DNA from: Platanthera guangdongensis | Lineage: Eukaryota > Streptophyta > Magnoliopsida > Asparagales > Orchidaceae | Assembly (NCBI GenBank): GCA_039583875.1 | Contig: CM077167.1 | Span: 154,887,545 to 154,951,544, forward strand | Direction of reading: 5' to 3' | DNA: 64,000 bases | In this document: positions 23,454 through 38,400 of the stretch, piece by piece | Layout: every line of letters starts with the position of its first letter | Numbering within the stretch: position 1 is the stretch's first letter | Made by a program: the position numbers and the translations under genes | The notes under the pieces: generated by a model | The model's database searches: none | The model's input: only the letters and a program-made list of their open reading frames with translations | Told to the model about the DNA's origin: nothing

Positions 23454-26400
23454 TATATTTATTGGGCTATATTTATTATGTCATATTTATTGAGTCATAT
23501 TTATTGAGTCATATTTTTTGAGTCATATTTTTTGAGACATAAATATTGAGCCATGTTTCTTGTGGCATTTTCATTAAAAGATATTTAATAAGCCATATTT
23601 ATTGAGCCATGTTTGTTATGACAAATTTGTTGAGATATATTTATTGCATCATATTTATTATGTAGTATTTATTATAACGTATTTATTGACTGTTGAATGA
23701 GTCGGAACGGGTAAACATTATTGTCAATGAACAAATCATTTAGAGCTATATTTATTGTTCTATATTTATTGGGCTATATTTATTATGTCATATTTATTTT
23801 ATCATATTTATTACGCCACATTTATTGTACCATATTTATTTAGTGTCAAACAAGCCCAAATAGGTAATAATGTTCACCAATAGATAAATCGTTTCGACCA
23901 CTTTTAAATGGGCTTTTCCGGGCTGAAAATGGACAACCAGAACAAAATTTATGGTCATATTTATTGAGTCAAATTTATTGCGACATATTTCCTTGGCCTT
24001 ATTTATTGAGCCATATTTATTTATGTTATATTTATTGCGGCAAATTTATATAGCGTTAAACGAGCCCGAACGGGTAACCTGATTATCAAAGATAAAATTA
24101 TCCGAGCTTTTTCAAATGCTTTTTCTGGATGATAATGGACTATCAGGTCAAAAATTATGATTTTATTTCTTGGGCTATATTTATTATGCCATATTTATTT
24201 AGCCATTATGATTGAGCCATATTTCAAGAGTCATATTTATTGAGACGTAATTATTTAATTATATTTCTTGAAACATTTTGATCGAGAGATATTTAATAAG
24301 CCATATTAATTGAGACATATTTTTTGCGTCAAATTTATTGATATATATTTATTGCCCCATATTTGTTGTGTAGTATTTATTATAACAAATTTTTTGAGCA
24401 TTGAACGAGCCCGAGTTGGTAAACCTGTTTGTCAATGGATTAATCATTCAGAGCACTTTTTAATGGGAATTTCGAGGATAAAAATAGACAACCCGATCAA
24501 AAGTTATGATCATATTTATTGAGTCATATTTAATGCGCCATATTTATTTTATAATATTTACTAAACTATATTTACTAAGCTATATTTATTGAGCGATAAA
24601 CGAGCCCGAATGGGTAAACCTGTTTGCCAATGGATAAACCTTTATGTGCTATTTTTAATTGGCTTTTTCGGGCCGATAAACGACAACCGGAACATTGGTT
24701 TTTTCGTTCTTTCTCGGGCTTTTTCGGGCTGATAATGCTATATTTACTGTGTCATATTTATATAGTAGTAAATAATCCCAAATGGGTAATCCTGTTTCCT
24801 AATGGATAGATAATTTTGAGCTCTTTTAAATGCCCTTTTTCAGGCGGAAAACGGACAACTAGAACAAAAGTTATGGTCATATTTATTGAGGCATATTTAT
24901 TAGCCATATTTCGTTGGCCATATTTATTGAGCCATATTTACAGAGCAATATTTATTTGTGTCATATTTATTACGTCATATTTATATGGTGTTAACCGAGC
25001 CCGAACGGGTAAATCTGTTTGCCAAAGATTGATTTATCCGAGTTTTTTTGAAATGTCTTTTTCGGGATGAATATGGACAACGAGATCAAAAATTATGGCT
25101 TTATTTATTGAGAAATATTTATTGTGTCATATTTATTGAGCCATTATGATTGAGCCATATTTCAGGAGTCATCTTTATTGAGACGTAATTATCGAATCAT
25201 ATTTCTTGAAGCATTTTCATTAGAGATATTTAATAAGACATTTTTATTGAGCCATATTTATTACGCCATTTTTTTTGAGAAATATTTATTGTTCCATTTT
25301 TATTTCGAAGTATTTTATTATAACATATTTATTAGGTGTTGAACGACCCCGATCGGGTAAACCTATTCCCAAAACAATAAATCAATTAGAGGTTTTTCAA
25401 TGAGTTTTTTCAGGCTGAAAACGGACAACCAAAACTAAAGTTATGGTTATATTTATTGAATCATATTTATTGTGCCATATTTCCTTGGCCATATTTATTG
25501 AGCCATATTTATTTGTGTCATATTAATTGCGCCATATATATATAGCGTTAAATGAGACTGAACGGGAAAATCTATTTGCTAAATGATATATTTATCCGAG
25601 CACTTTTCAATAGGATTTCCGGGGCTGAAAATGGATAACCGGATCAAAAAATATGGCTATATTTTTTGTTCTATATTTATTGCGCCTTATATATTATGTC
25701 ATATTTATTGAGTCATATTTATTGAGCCATATTTTCTGAGCCATAGTTATTGTGACATAATTATTGAGCAATGTTTCTTGTGGCATTTTATTAAAATATA
25801 TTTAATAAGCCATATTTATTGAGCCATGATTATTATGCCAAATTTATTGAGATATATTTATTGCGTCATATTAATTATGTAGTATTTATTATAACATATT
25901 TATTGAGTGTTGAATGAGCCGAACAGGTAAACATGATTGTCATTGGATAAATCATTTCGAGCTATATTTATTGGGATATATATATTATGCCATATTTATT
26001 TTGACATATTAATTACGCCATATTTATTGTACCATATTTATTGAGTGCCAAACAAGCCCAAACAGGTAATCATGTTCACCAATAGATAAATCATTTCGAG
26101 CACTTTTAAATGGGCCTTTCCGGTCTGAAAATGGGCAACCAGAACAAAAATTATGGTTACATTTATTGAGTCATATTTATTGCGCCATATTTCTGTGGCT
26201 TTATGTTTTGAGCCATATTTATTGAACTATATTTATTTGTGTCATATTTATTGCTCTGTATTTATATAACGTTAAATGAACCCGAATGGGTAAACCTGTT
26301 TGCCAAAGATAGATTTATCAGAGTTTTTTTCAAATGTCTTTTTCTGGATGAAAATGGACAGCCAGATCAAAAATTATGGCTTTATTTATTCTGCTATATT

Positions 26401-29400
26401 TATTGCGCCATATTTATTAAGCCGTTATGATTGAGGCATATTTCAAGAGTCATATTTATTGAGACATAATTATTGAATCATATTTCTTGAAGCATTTTCA
26501 TTGAAAGATATTTAATAAGCCTTATTTATTGAGCCGTATTTTTTATGCTAAATTTATTGAGATATATTTATTGCCCCATATTTATTGAGCCGTATTTTTT
26601 CTGCCAAATTTATTAATATATATTTATTGCCTCATATTTATTGCGTAGTATTTATTATAATATATTTATTGAGCGTTGAATGAGCACGAGTGGTTAAACC
26701 TGTTTGCCAATGGATAAATCATTCAAAGCACTTTTTAATGGGGTTTTCCAGAAAAGAAATAGACAACTGAATCCAAATTTATGATCAAATTTAATGGACC
26801 ATATTTATTTTATCATATTTACTATTCCATATTTATTAAGTCATATTTATTGAGACTTAGTTATTGAGTCATATTTTTTGTGCCATATTTATTGAGCAAT
26901 ATTTTTTGATCCATATTTATTAACGAATATTTATTACACTATATTTATCTGTCATATTTATTGTGCCAAATTTATTGAGCATGATTCGTTTGCCATATTT
27001 ATGGCGCGATAAACGAGCCCGAATGGTTAAACCTGTTCGCCAATGGATAGATCTTTATGTACTCTTTTTAATTGTCTTTTTCGGGCTGATAACTGACAAC
27101 CAGATCATTGGCTTTTTCGGGATTTTTCGGGCTAATAACGCTATATTTACTGTGTCATATTTATATAGTAATAAACAAGCACACACGAGTAAACATGTTC
27201 ACCAATGAATAGATAATTTCGAGTTCTTTTAAATATGCTTTTTCGGGCGAAAAACGTACAAACGGAACAAAAGTTATGGTCATATTTATTGAGCCATATT
27301 TATTGCGTCATATTTCGTTGGCCATATTTATTGAGACATATTGACAAAGTAATATTTACTTGTGTCATATTTATTACGCCATATTTATATAGTGTTAAAC
27401 GATCCGGAATAGGTAAACCTATTTGCTAGAGATAGATTTATTAGAGCTTTTTTGAAATGTCTTTTTTGGGATGAATATGAACAACGAGATAAAAAATTAT
27501 GGCTTTATTTATTAGGCAATATTTATTGTGCCATATTTATTGAGCCATTATGATTGAGCCATATTTCATGAGTCATCTTTATTGAGACATAATTATTGAA
27601 CCATATTTCTTGAAGCATTTTTATTAGAGATATTTAATAAGACATTTTTATTGAGTTATATTTATTACGCCAATTTTATTGAGAAATATTTATTGCACCA
27701 ATTTTTTTGAGCATTTATTATAACATATTTATTAAGTGTTGAACGAGCCCGAGCAGGTAAACCTGTTCCCCAATTGATAAATCATTCAGAGGTATTTTCA
27801 ATGAGTTTTTTCGTGCTGAACACGGACCACCGGAATAAAAGTTACGGTCATATTTATTGAATCATATTTATTGCGCCATATTTTCTTGGTCATATTTATT
27901 AAATCATATTTACTGAGCCAAATTTATTTATGTCATATTAATTGCGCCATATTTATATAGCATTAAATGAGCCCGAACTAGAAATTATGTCTGCTAAATG
28001 ATATATTAATCCGAGCACTTTTCAATAGGCTTTTTGGGGCTGAAAATAGATAACCGGTTCAAAAATTATGGATATATTTATTGTTCTATATTTATTGGGC
28101 TATATTTATTATGCCATATTTATTGAATCATATTTTTAGAGACACATTTATTGAGACATAATTATTGAGCCATGTTTCTTGTGATATTTAATAAGCTATA
28201 TTTATTGAGCCATGTTTATTATGCCAAATTTCTTGAGATATATTTATTGCGACATATTTATTTTATTATAACATATTTATTGAGTATTGAATGAGCCCGA
28301 ACGGGTAAACATGATTGTCAATGGATAAATCATTTAGAGCTATATTTATTGTTCTATATTTATTGTGCTATATTTATTATGCCATATTTATTTTGTCATA
28401 TTTATTACGCCATATTTATTGTGTAATATTTATTGAGTGTGAAACAAACCCAAATAGGTAATCATGTTCACCAATAGATAAATCATTTCGAGCACTTTTA
28501 AATGGTCTTTTTCGGTCTGAAAATGGACAACCAGAACAAAATTTATGATTATATTTATTGAGTCATATTTATTGCGTCATATTTCTTTGGCCTTATTTAT
28601 TTAGTCATATTTATTGAGCTATATTTATTTGTGTTATATTTATTGCGCCATATTTATATAGCGTTAAACGAGGACGAACGGGTAAACCTATTTGCCAAAG
28701 ATAGATTTATCCGAGCTTTTTTCAAATGTCTTTTTCTTGATGAAAATGGACTAGCAGATCAAAAATTATGGTTTTATTTATTATGCTATATTTATTGCAT
28801 CATATTTTTTGAACCATTATGATTGAGCCATATTTCAAAAGTCATATTTATTGAGACATAATTATTGAATCATATTTCTTGTAACATTTTTATCGAGAGA
28901 TATTTAATAAGCAATATTTATTGAGCCATATTTTTTACCCCAAATTTATTGAGAAATATTTATTACCCCATATTTATTACGTAGTATTTATAATAACATA
29001 TTTATTGAGCGTTGAACGAGCCCGAGTGGGTAAACCCATTTGCCAATGGATAAATCATTTAGAGCACTTTTTAATGGTCTTTTTGATGATAAAATAGACA
29101 ACTGAATCCAAAGCAAAGATCATATTTATTGAGTCATATTTAATGAGCCATATTTATTTTAACATATTTACTAAACCATATTTACTAAGCCATATTTATT
29201 GAGACTTAGTTATGGAGTCATATTTCTTGTGCCATATTTATTGAGCAATATTTTTTAGCCATATTTATTAACGCATATTTATTACACCATATTTATTGTG
29301 TCACTATTTATTGCGCCATATTTATTGCGCCTGTTTTTTTTGCCATATTTATTGAGCGATAAACGAGCCCGAATTGGTAAACCTGTTCGCCAATGGATAG

Positions 29401-32400
29401 ATCTTTATGTGCTCTTTTTAATTGGCTTTTTCTGGCTGATAATCGACAACCGGATCATTGGATTTTTTGGGCTTTTTCGAGCTTTTTCAAGCTGATAACG
29501 CCATATTTTCTGTGTCATATTTATATAGTAATAAATAATCCCAAACGAGTAATCCTATTCTCTAAAGGATAGATAATTTCGAGCACTTTTAAATGGATTT
29601 TTTCGGGCGAAAAACGGACAACCGGAACAAAAGTTATGGTCATATTTTTTGAGCCATATTTATAGCTCCATATTTCATTGGCCATATTTATTGAGCCATA
29701 TTTACAGTGCTATATTAATTTGTGTCATATTTATTATACCATATTTATAGAGTGTCAAACGAGCCCAAACGTGTAAAACTATTTGCCAAAGATAAATTTA
29801 TCAGAGCTTTTTTGGAATGTTTTTTTCGGAATGAATTTGGACAACGAGGTCAAAAATTATGACTTTATTTATTCTGCAATATTTATTGTGCCATATTTAT
29901 TGAGCAATTATGAATGAGCCATATTTCATGAGTCATCTTTATTGAGACATAATTATTGAACCATATTTCTTAAAGCATTTTCATTAGAGATATTTAATAA
30001 GTCTTTTTTATTGAGCCATATTTATTATGCCAATTTTATTGAGAAATATTTATTGCGTCATTTTTATTTTGAAGCATTTATTATAACATATTTATTGAGT
30101 GTTGAATGAGCCCGAGCAGGTAAACCTCTCCCTAATTGATAAATCATTCAGAGGACTTTTCAATGAGTTTTTTCGAGCTAAAAATGGACAACTAGAATAA
30201 TAGTTATGGTCATATTTATTGAATCATATTTATTGCGCCATAGTTCCTTGGCCATATTTATTAAGTCATATTTATTGAGCTATATTTAAGTGTGTCATAT
30301 TAATTGCGCCATATTTATATAGCGTTAAATGAGCCCTAACTGTAAAATCTGTTTGCTAAATGATAGATTTATTCGAGCACTTTTCAATGGGCTTTCAAGG
30401 GTTGAAAATGGTTAACCGGATCAAAAATTATGACTATATTTATTGTTCTATATTTATTGGGCTATATTTATTATGTCATATTTATTGAGTCATATTTATT
30501 GAGTCATATTTTTGAGCCATATTTATTGAGACATAATTATTGAGCCAGGTATCTTGTGGCATTTTCATTAAAAGATATTTAATATGCCATATTTATTGAG
30601 CCATTTTATTACGCTAAATTTGTTGAGATATATTTATTTCGTCATATTTGTTATGTAGTAATTATTATAACATATTTATTGAGTGTTGAATAAGCCCGAA
30701 CGGGTAAACATGATTGTCAATGGATAAATCATTCAGAGCTATATTTATTGTTCTATATTTGTTGTGCTATATTTATTACACCATATTTATAATATCATAT
30801 TTATTACGCCATATTTATTGTGTCATATTTATTGAGTGTCAAACAAGCCCAAATAGGTAATCATGTTCACCAATAGATAAATCATTTCGAGCACTTTTAA
30901 ATAGGCTTTTCCGGGCTGAAAATGGACAACCGGAACAAATATTATGGTCATATTTATTGAGTCATATTTATTGTGACATATTTCTTTGGCCTTATTTATT
31001 GAGCCATATTTCTTTGGCTTGTTTATTTCTTTGGTCATATAGATTTATCCGAGCATTTTTCAAATGTCTTCTTCAGGATGAAAATGGACTAACAGATCGA
31101 AAATTATTGTTTTATTTATACAACTATATTTATTGCGCCATATTTATTGAGCCATTATGATTGAGCTATATTTCAAGAGTCATATTTATTGAGATGTAAT
31201 TATTGAATCATATTTCTTGAAGCATTTTCTTCGAGAGATATTTAATAAGCCATATTTATTGAGCCATATTTTCGGCGCTAAATTTATTGAGATATATTTA
31301 TTGTACCATATTTATTGCTTAGTATTTATCATAACATATTTATAGAGCGATAAATATAGACAACTGAATCCAAAGTATTTATCATAACATATTTTTCGAG
31401 GATAAAAATAGACAACTGAATTCAAAGTTATTATCATATTTATGGAGTCATATTTAATGCGCCACATTAATTTTATCATATTTATTAAACCATATTTACT
31501 AAGACATATTTATTGAGACTTAGTTATTGAGTCATATTTCTTGTGCCATATTTATTGAGAAATATTTTTTGAGCCATATGAATTAACGCATATTTATTAC
31601 ACCATATTTATTGTGTCATAGTTATTGCGCCTGAATTTTTTTCCATATTTATTGCGCGATAAATGAGCCCAAATGGGTAAACCTGTTCGATATATTTATA
31701 GAGCTATATTGAGCCATATTTATTTTGCCATATTTATTGAGTGTCAAACAAGCCCAAACTAGTAATCATGTTCACTAATAGATAAATCATTTCGAGCACT
31801 TTTAAATGGTCTTTCAGGTCTGAAAATGAACAACTAGAACAAAAATTATGTTCATATCTATTGAGTCATATTTATTGCGTCATATTTCCATGGCCTTATT
31901 TATTGAGCTATACTTATTTGTGTCATATTTATTGCGCCATATTTATATAGTGTTAAACGAGCCCGAACGGGTAAACTTGTTTGCCAAAGATAGATTTATG
32001 TGAGCGTTTTTCAAATGTCTTTTTCTGGATGAAAATGGACTAACAGATCAAATATTATGGCTTTATTTATTGGGTCATATTTATTGCATCATATTTATTG
32101 AGCCGTTATGATTGAGCCATATTTCAAGAGTCATATTTATTGAGACACAATTATTGAATCATATTTATTGAAATATTTTCATTGAGAGATATTTAATAAG
32201 CCATATTTATTGGGTAGTATTTTTTTCATCAAATTTATTGAGATATATTTATTGCCCCATATTTATTGTGTAGTATTTTTATAACATATTTATTGAGCAT
32301 TGAACGAGCCCAAGTGGGTAAATCTATTTACCAATGGATTAATCATTGACAGCACTTTTTAGTGGGCTTCTCAAGAATAAAAATAGACAACTAAATACAA

Positions 32401-35400
32401 ATTTATGATCATATTTATTGAGTCATGTTTAATGCACCATATTTATTTTACAATATTTACTAAACCATATTTATTGAGACTTAGTTTTTGAGTCATATTT
32501 TTGTTCCATATATATTGAGCAATATTTTTTGAGACATATTTATTAACTCATATTTATTACACCATATTTATTTTGTCATATTTATTGCGCCTGATTTTTT
32601 TGCCATATATTGCGTGATAAACGAACCCGAATGGGTAAACCTGTTCGCCAATGGATAGACTTTTATGTGCTCTTTTTAATTATCTTTTTCGGGCTGATAA
32701 CCGACAACCAGATCATTGTCTTTTTTGGGCTTTTTTGGGCTGATAATGCTTTATTTACTGGGTCATATTTATATAGTAATAAATAAGCCCAAATGGGCAA
32801 ACCTGTTCACCAATGGATAGATAATTTCGAGATCTTTTAAAAGGGCTTTTTTGGGCGAAAAACGGACAACCAGAACAAAAGTTATGGTCATATTTATTGA
32901 GACATATTTATTGCGCCATATTTCGTTGGACATATTTATTGAGTCATATTTACAATGGTATATTTATTTGTGTCATATTTATTAGGCCATATTTATATAG
33001 TGTTAAACGAGCCCGAACGTGTAAACCTATTTGCCAAAGATAGATTTATCAGAGCTTTTTTGAAATGTCTTTTTCGGAATGAATATGGACAACGAGATCA
33101 AAAATTATGGCTTTATTTATTGGGCAATATTTATTGTGTCATATTTATTGAGCCATTAAGGTTGAGACATATTCCATGAGTCATCTTTATTGAGAAATAA
33201 TTATTGAACCATATTTCTTGAAGCATTTTCATTAGAGATATTCAATAAGAAATTTTTATTGAGCCATATTTATTATGCCAATTTTATTGAGAAATATTTA
33301 TTGCACCATTTTTATTTTGAAGCACTTATTATAACATATTTATTGAGTGTTGAAAAAGCCCGAACAGGTAAACCTATTCCCCAATTGATAAACCATTCAG
33401 AGGTCTTTTTAATGAGTTTTTACGAGCTGAAAATGAATAACCAGAACAAAAGTTATGGTTATATTTATTGAATCATATTTATTGCGTCATATTTCCTTGG
33501 CCATATTTATTAAGTCATATTTACTGAGCCATATTTATTTGTGTCATATTAATTATGCGATATTTATATAGCATTAAATGATCCCGAAGTACAAAATCTG
33601 TTTGCTAAATGAAAGATTTATCCGAGCACTTTTCAATGGGCTTTCTGTGCCTGAAAAAGGACAACCGGATCAAAAATTATGGCTATATTTATTGTTCTAT
33701 ATTTATTAGGCTATATTTATTATATCATATTTATTGAGTCATATTTATTGAGTCATATTTTTTGAGCCATATTTATTGAGACATAATTATTGAGCCCTGT
33801 TTATTGTGGAATTTTCATTAAAAAATATTAATAAGGCATATTTATTTAGCCATGTTTATTACGCCAAATTTGTTGAGATATATTTATTGCGTCATATTTA
33901 TTATATAGTATTTAATATAACATATTTATTAAGTGTTGAATGAGCCCGAACGGGTAAACATGATTGTCAATGGATAAATCATTTAGAGCTATATTTATTG
34001 TTCTATATTTATTGGGCCATATTTATTTTGCCATATTTATTTTGTCATATTTATTACGCCACATTTATTCTGCCATATTTATTCAGTGTCAAACAATCCC
34101 AAACAGGTAATCATGTTCACCAATAGATAAATCATTTCGAGCACTTTTAAATGAGCTTTTCCGGACTGAAAATGGACAAGCAGAACAAAAATTATGGTCA
34201 CATTTATTGAGTCATATTTATTGCGCCATATTTCTTTTACCTTATTTATTGAGCCATATTTATTGAGCTATATTTTTTTGTGTTATATATATTGCGCCAT
34301 ATTTATGTGGCGTTAAACGAGCCCGAACGGGTAAACCTGTTTGCCAAAGATAGATTTATCTGAGTTTTTTTCAAACGACTTTTTTTGGATGAAAATGGAC
34401 TAGTAGATCAAAAATTATGGTTTTATTTATTGGGTTATATTTATTGCGCCATATCTATTGATCCATTATGATTGAGCCATATTTCAAGAGTCATATTTAT
34501 TGAGACGTAATTATTGAATCATATTTCTTGAAGTATTTTCATCAAGAGATATTTAATAAGCCATATTTATTTCGCCATATTTATTGCGTAGTATTTATCA
34601 TAACATATTTATTGAGCGTTGAACGAGCCCGAGTAGGTAAACGTATTTGTCAATGGATAAATCATTCAGAGCACTTTTTAATAGACTTTTCGAGGATAAA
34701 AATAGACAACTGAATCCAATGTTATTATCATATTTGTTGAGTCATATTTAATGCGCCATATTTATTTTATCATATTTACTAAACCATATTTACTAAGACA
34801 TATTTATTGAGACTTAGTTATTGAGTCATATTTCTTGTGTCATATTTATTAAGCAATATTTTTGAGCCATATTTATTAACGCATATTTATTACACCATAT
34901 TTATCGTGTCACTTTTTATTACGCCATATTTATTGCGTCTGATTTTTTTGCCATATTTATTGAGTGATAAACAAGCCCGAATGGGTAAACTTGTTCGCCA
35001 ATGGATAGACCTTTATGTGCTCCTTTTAATTGGCTTTTTCGGGCTGATAACCGAGAACCGAATCATTGGCTTTTTCAGGCTTTTTCGGGCTTTTTCAGGA
35101 TGTTAAGGACAAATTTACTGTGTCATATTTATATTGTAATAAACAAGCCCAAATGGATAAACCTGTTCCCCAAAGGATAAATAATTTTGAGCACATTTAA
35201 ATGGGCCTTTCTGGTCTGAAAATGGACAACCAGAACAAAAAATATTATCATATTTATTGAGTCATATTTATGACGCAATATTTTTGTGGCCTTATTAATT
35301 GAGACATATTTATTGAGCTATATTTATTTATGTCATATTTATTGCGCCATATTTATATAGGGTTAAACAAGCACGAACGGGTAAACCTGTTTGCCAAAGA

Positions 35401-38400
35401 TAGATATATCTGAACTTTATTCAAATGTCTTTTTCTGGATGAAAATGGACAGCAAGATCAAAAATTATAACTTTATTTATTTGGCTATATTTATTGCGTC
35501 ATATTTATTAAGCCGTTATCATTGAGCCATATTTCAAGAGTCATATTTATTGAGACATAATTATTGAATCACACTTCTTGAAGCATTTTCATTGAGAGAT
35601 ATTTAATAAGCCATATTTATTTAGCCGTATTTTTTAAGCCAAATTTATTGAGATATATTTATTGGCATATATTTATTGCATAATATTTATTATAACATAT
35701 TTATTGAGCATTGAACGAGCACGAGTGGGTAAACTGTTTGCCAATGGGTAAATCATTCAGAGTACATTTTAATGGACTTTTCTAGAATAAAAATAGACAA
35801 CTGAATTCAAATTTATGATCGTATTTATTGAGTCATATTTAATGTGTCATATTTATTTTATCATATTTACTAAACCATATTTATTAAGTCATATTTATTG
35901 AGACTTAGTTATTGAGTCATATTTCTTGTGCAATATTTATTGAGCAATATCTTTTGAGCCATATTTATTAAAGCATATTTATTACAGCATATTTATTGTA
36001 TCATATTTATTACGCCATATTTATTGCGCCTAATTTTGTTTTCCATATTTATTACGCGATAAATCAGCACGAATGGGTAAACCTATTCGCCAATGGATAG
36101 ACCTTTATGTGCTCTTTTTAATTGTCTTTTTTGGGCTGATAACCGACAACCAGATCAATGACTTTTTCGGGATTTTTCAGGCTGATAACGCCATATATAA
36201 TGTGTCATATTTTTATAGTAATAAAGAAGCCCAAACGGGTAAGCTTGTTCACAAATGGATATATAATTTTGAGCTCTTTTAAATGGGCTTTTTCGGGCGA
36301 AAAACGAACAACTGTAACAAAAGTTATTGTCATATTTTTTGAGCCATATTTGTTGCGCCATATTTCGTTGGCCATATTTATTGAGTCATATTTACAGAAC
36401 TATATTTATTTCTGTCATATTTAATACGTCATATTTATATAGTGTCAAACGAGCCCGAACGGATAAACTTGTTTGTCAAAGATAGATTTATCAGAGCTTT
36501 TTTGAAATGTCCTTTTTCGGGATGAATATGGACAACGAGATCAAAAATTATGGCTTTATTTATTGGGCAATATTTATTGTGCCATATTTATTGAGCCACT
36601 AAGATTGAGCCATATTTCATGAGTCATCTTTATTGAGACATAATTATTGAATCATATTTCTTGAAGCATTTTCATTAGAGATATTTAATAAGATATTTTT
36701 ATTGAGTCATATTCATTATGCCAATTTTATTGAGAAATATTTATTGCGCCATTTTTATTTTGAAGCATTCATTATAACATATTTATTGAGTGTTGAACGA
36801 GCCCGAGCAGGTAAACCTGTTCCCCAATTGATAAATTATTTAGAGGACTTTTCAATGAGTTTTTTCGACCGGAAAACGGACAACCGGAATAAAAGTTATG
36901 GTCATATTTGTTGAATCATATTTATTGCGCCATATTTTCTTGGCCATATTTATTAAGTCATATTTACTGAGCTATATTTATTTGTGTCATATTAATTGCG
37001 ACATATTTATATAGCGTTAAATAAGCCCGAACTGGAAAATCTGTTTGCTAAATGATACATTTATCCGAGTACTTTTCAATAGACTTTCCGGGGATTAAAA
37101 TGGACAACCGGATCAAAAATTATGGCTATATTTATTATTTTATATTTATTGAGCTATATTTATTATGCCATATTTATTGAGTCATATTTATTGATTCATA
37201 TTTTTTGATCCATATTTATTGAGACATAATTATTAAGTCATGTTTCTTGTGGCATTTTCATTAAAAGATATTTAATAAGCCTTATTTATTGAGCAATGTT
37301 TATACGCAAAATTTGTTTGATATATCTATTGCGTCATATTTATTATGTAGTATTTATTATAACTATTTATGAGTGTTGAATGAGCCCGAACGGGTAACAT
37401 GATTGTCTATGGATAAATTATTTCGAGCTATATTTATTGTTCTATATTTATTGAGCTATATTTATTGGCCATATTTATTTTGGCATATTTATTACGCCAC
37501 ATTTATTGTACCATATTTATTGAGTGTTAAATAAGCCCAAACAGGTAATCATGTTCATCAATAGATAAATCATTTCGAGCACTTTTATTGAGTCATATTT
37601 ATTGCGCCATATTTCTTTGGCCTTTATTTATAGATATATTTATTGAGCTATATTTATTTGTGTTATATTTATTGTGACATATTTATATAGCGTTAAACGA
37701 GCCCGAACTGGTAAGCCTATTTGCTAAAGATAGATTTATTTGAGCTTTTTTCAAATATCATTTCATGGATGAAAATGGACTAACAGATCAAAAATTATGG
37801 TTTTATTTATTGGGCTATATTTATTGCGCCATATTTATTGAGCTATTATGATTGAGCCATATTTCAAGAGTCATATTTATTGAGACGTAATTATTGAATC
37901 ATATTTTTTGAATCATTTTCATCGAGAGATATTTAATAAGACATATTATTGATATATATTTATTGCGCCATATATATTGCGTAATATTTATCATAACATA
38001 TTTATTGAGCGTTGAACGATCCCGAGTGGGTAAACTATTTTGCCAATGTATAAATCATTCAGAGCACTTTTTAATGGGCTTTCTGAGGATAAAAATAGAC
38101 AACTAATCCAAAGTTATGATCATATTTATTAAGTCATATTTAATGCGTCACATTTATTTTATCATATTAACTAAACCATATTTACTAAGCCATATTTATA
38201 GAGACTTAGTTATTTAGTCATATTTCTTGTGCCATATTTATTGAGTAATATTTTTGAGCCATATTTGTTAATGCATATTTATTACACCATATTTATTGTG
38301 TCACCTTTTATTGCGTCATATTTATTGCGCCTGATTTTTTTGCCATATTTATTGCGCGATAAACGAGCCCAAATGCGTAAACCTGTTCGCCAATGAATAT

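Noticed and set aside
23430..23480. Fold-back chimera as the cause of the satellite inversion
   Set aside because: Facing units on the two sides differ at many positions and a fragment of another sub-repeat lies in the joint; a chimeric read would give near-identical arms. Other assembly errors remain possible.
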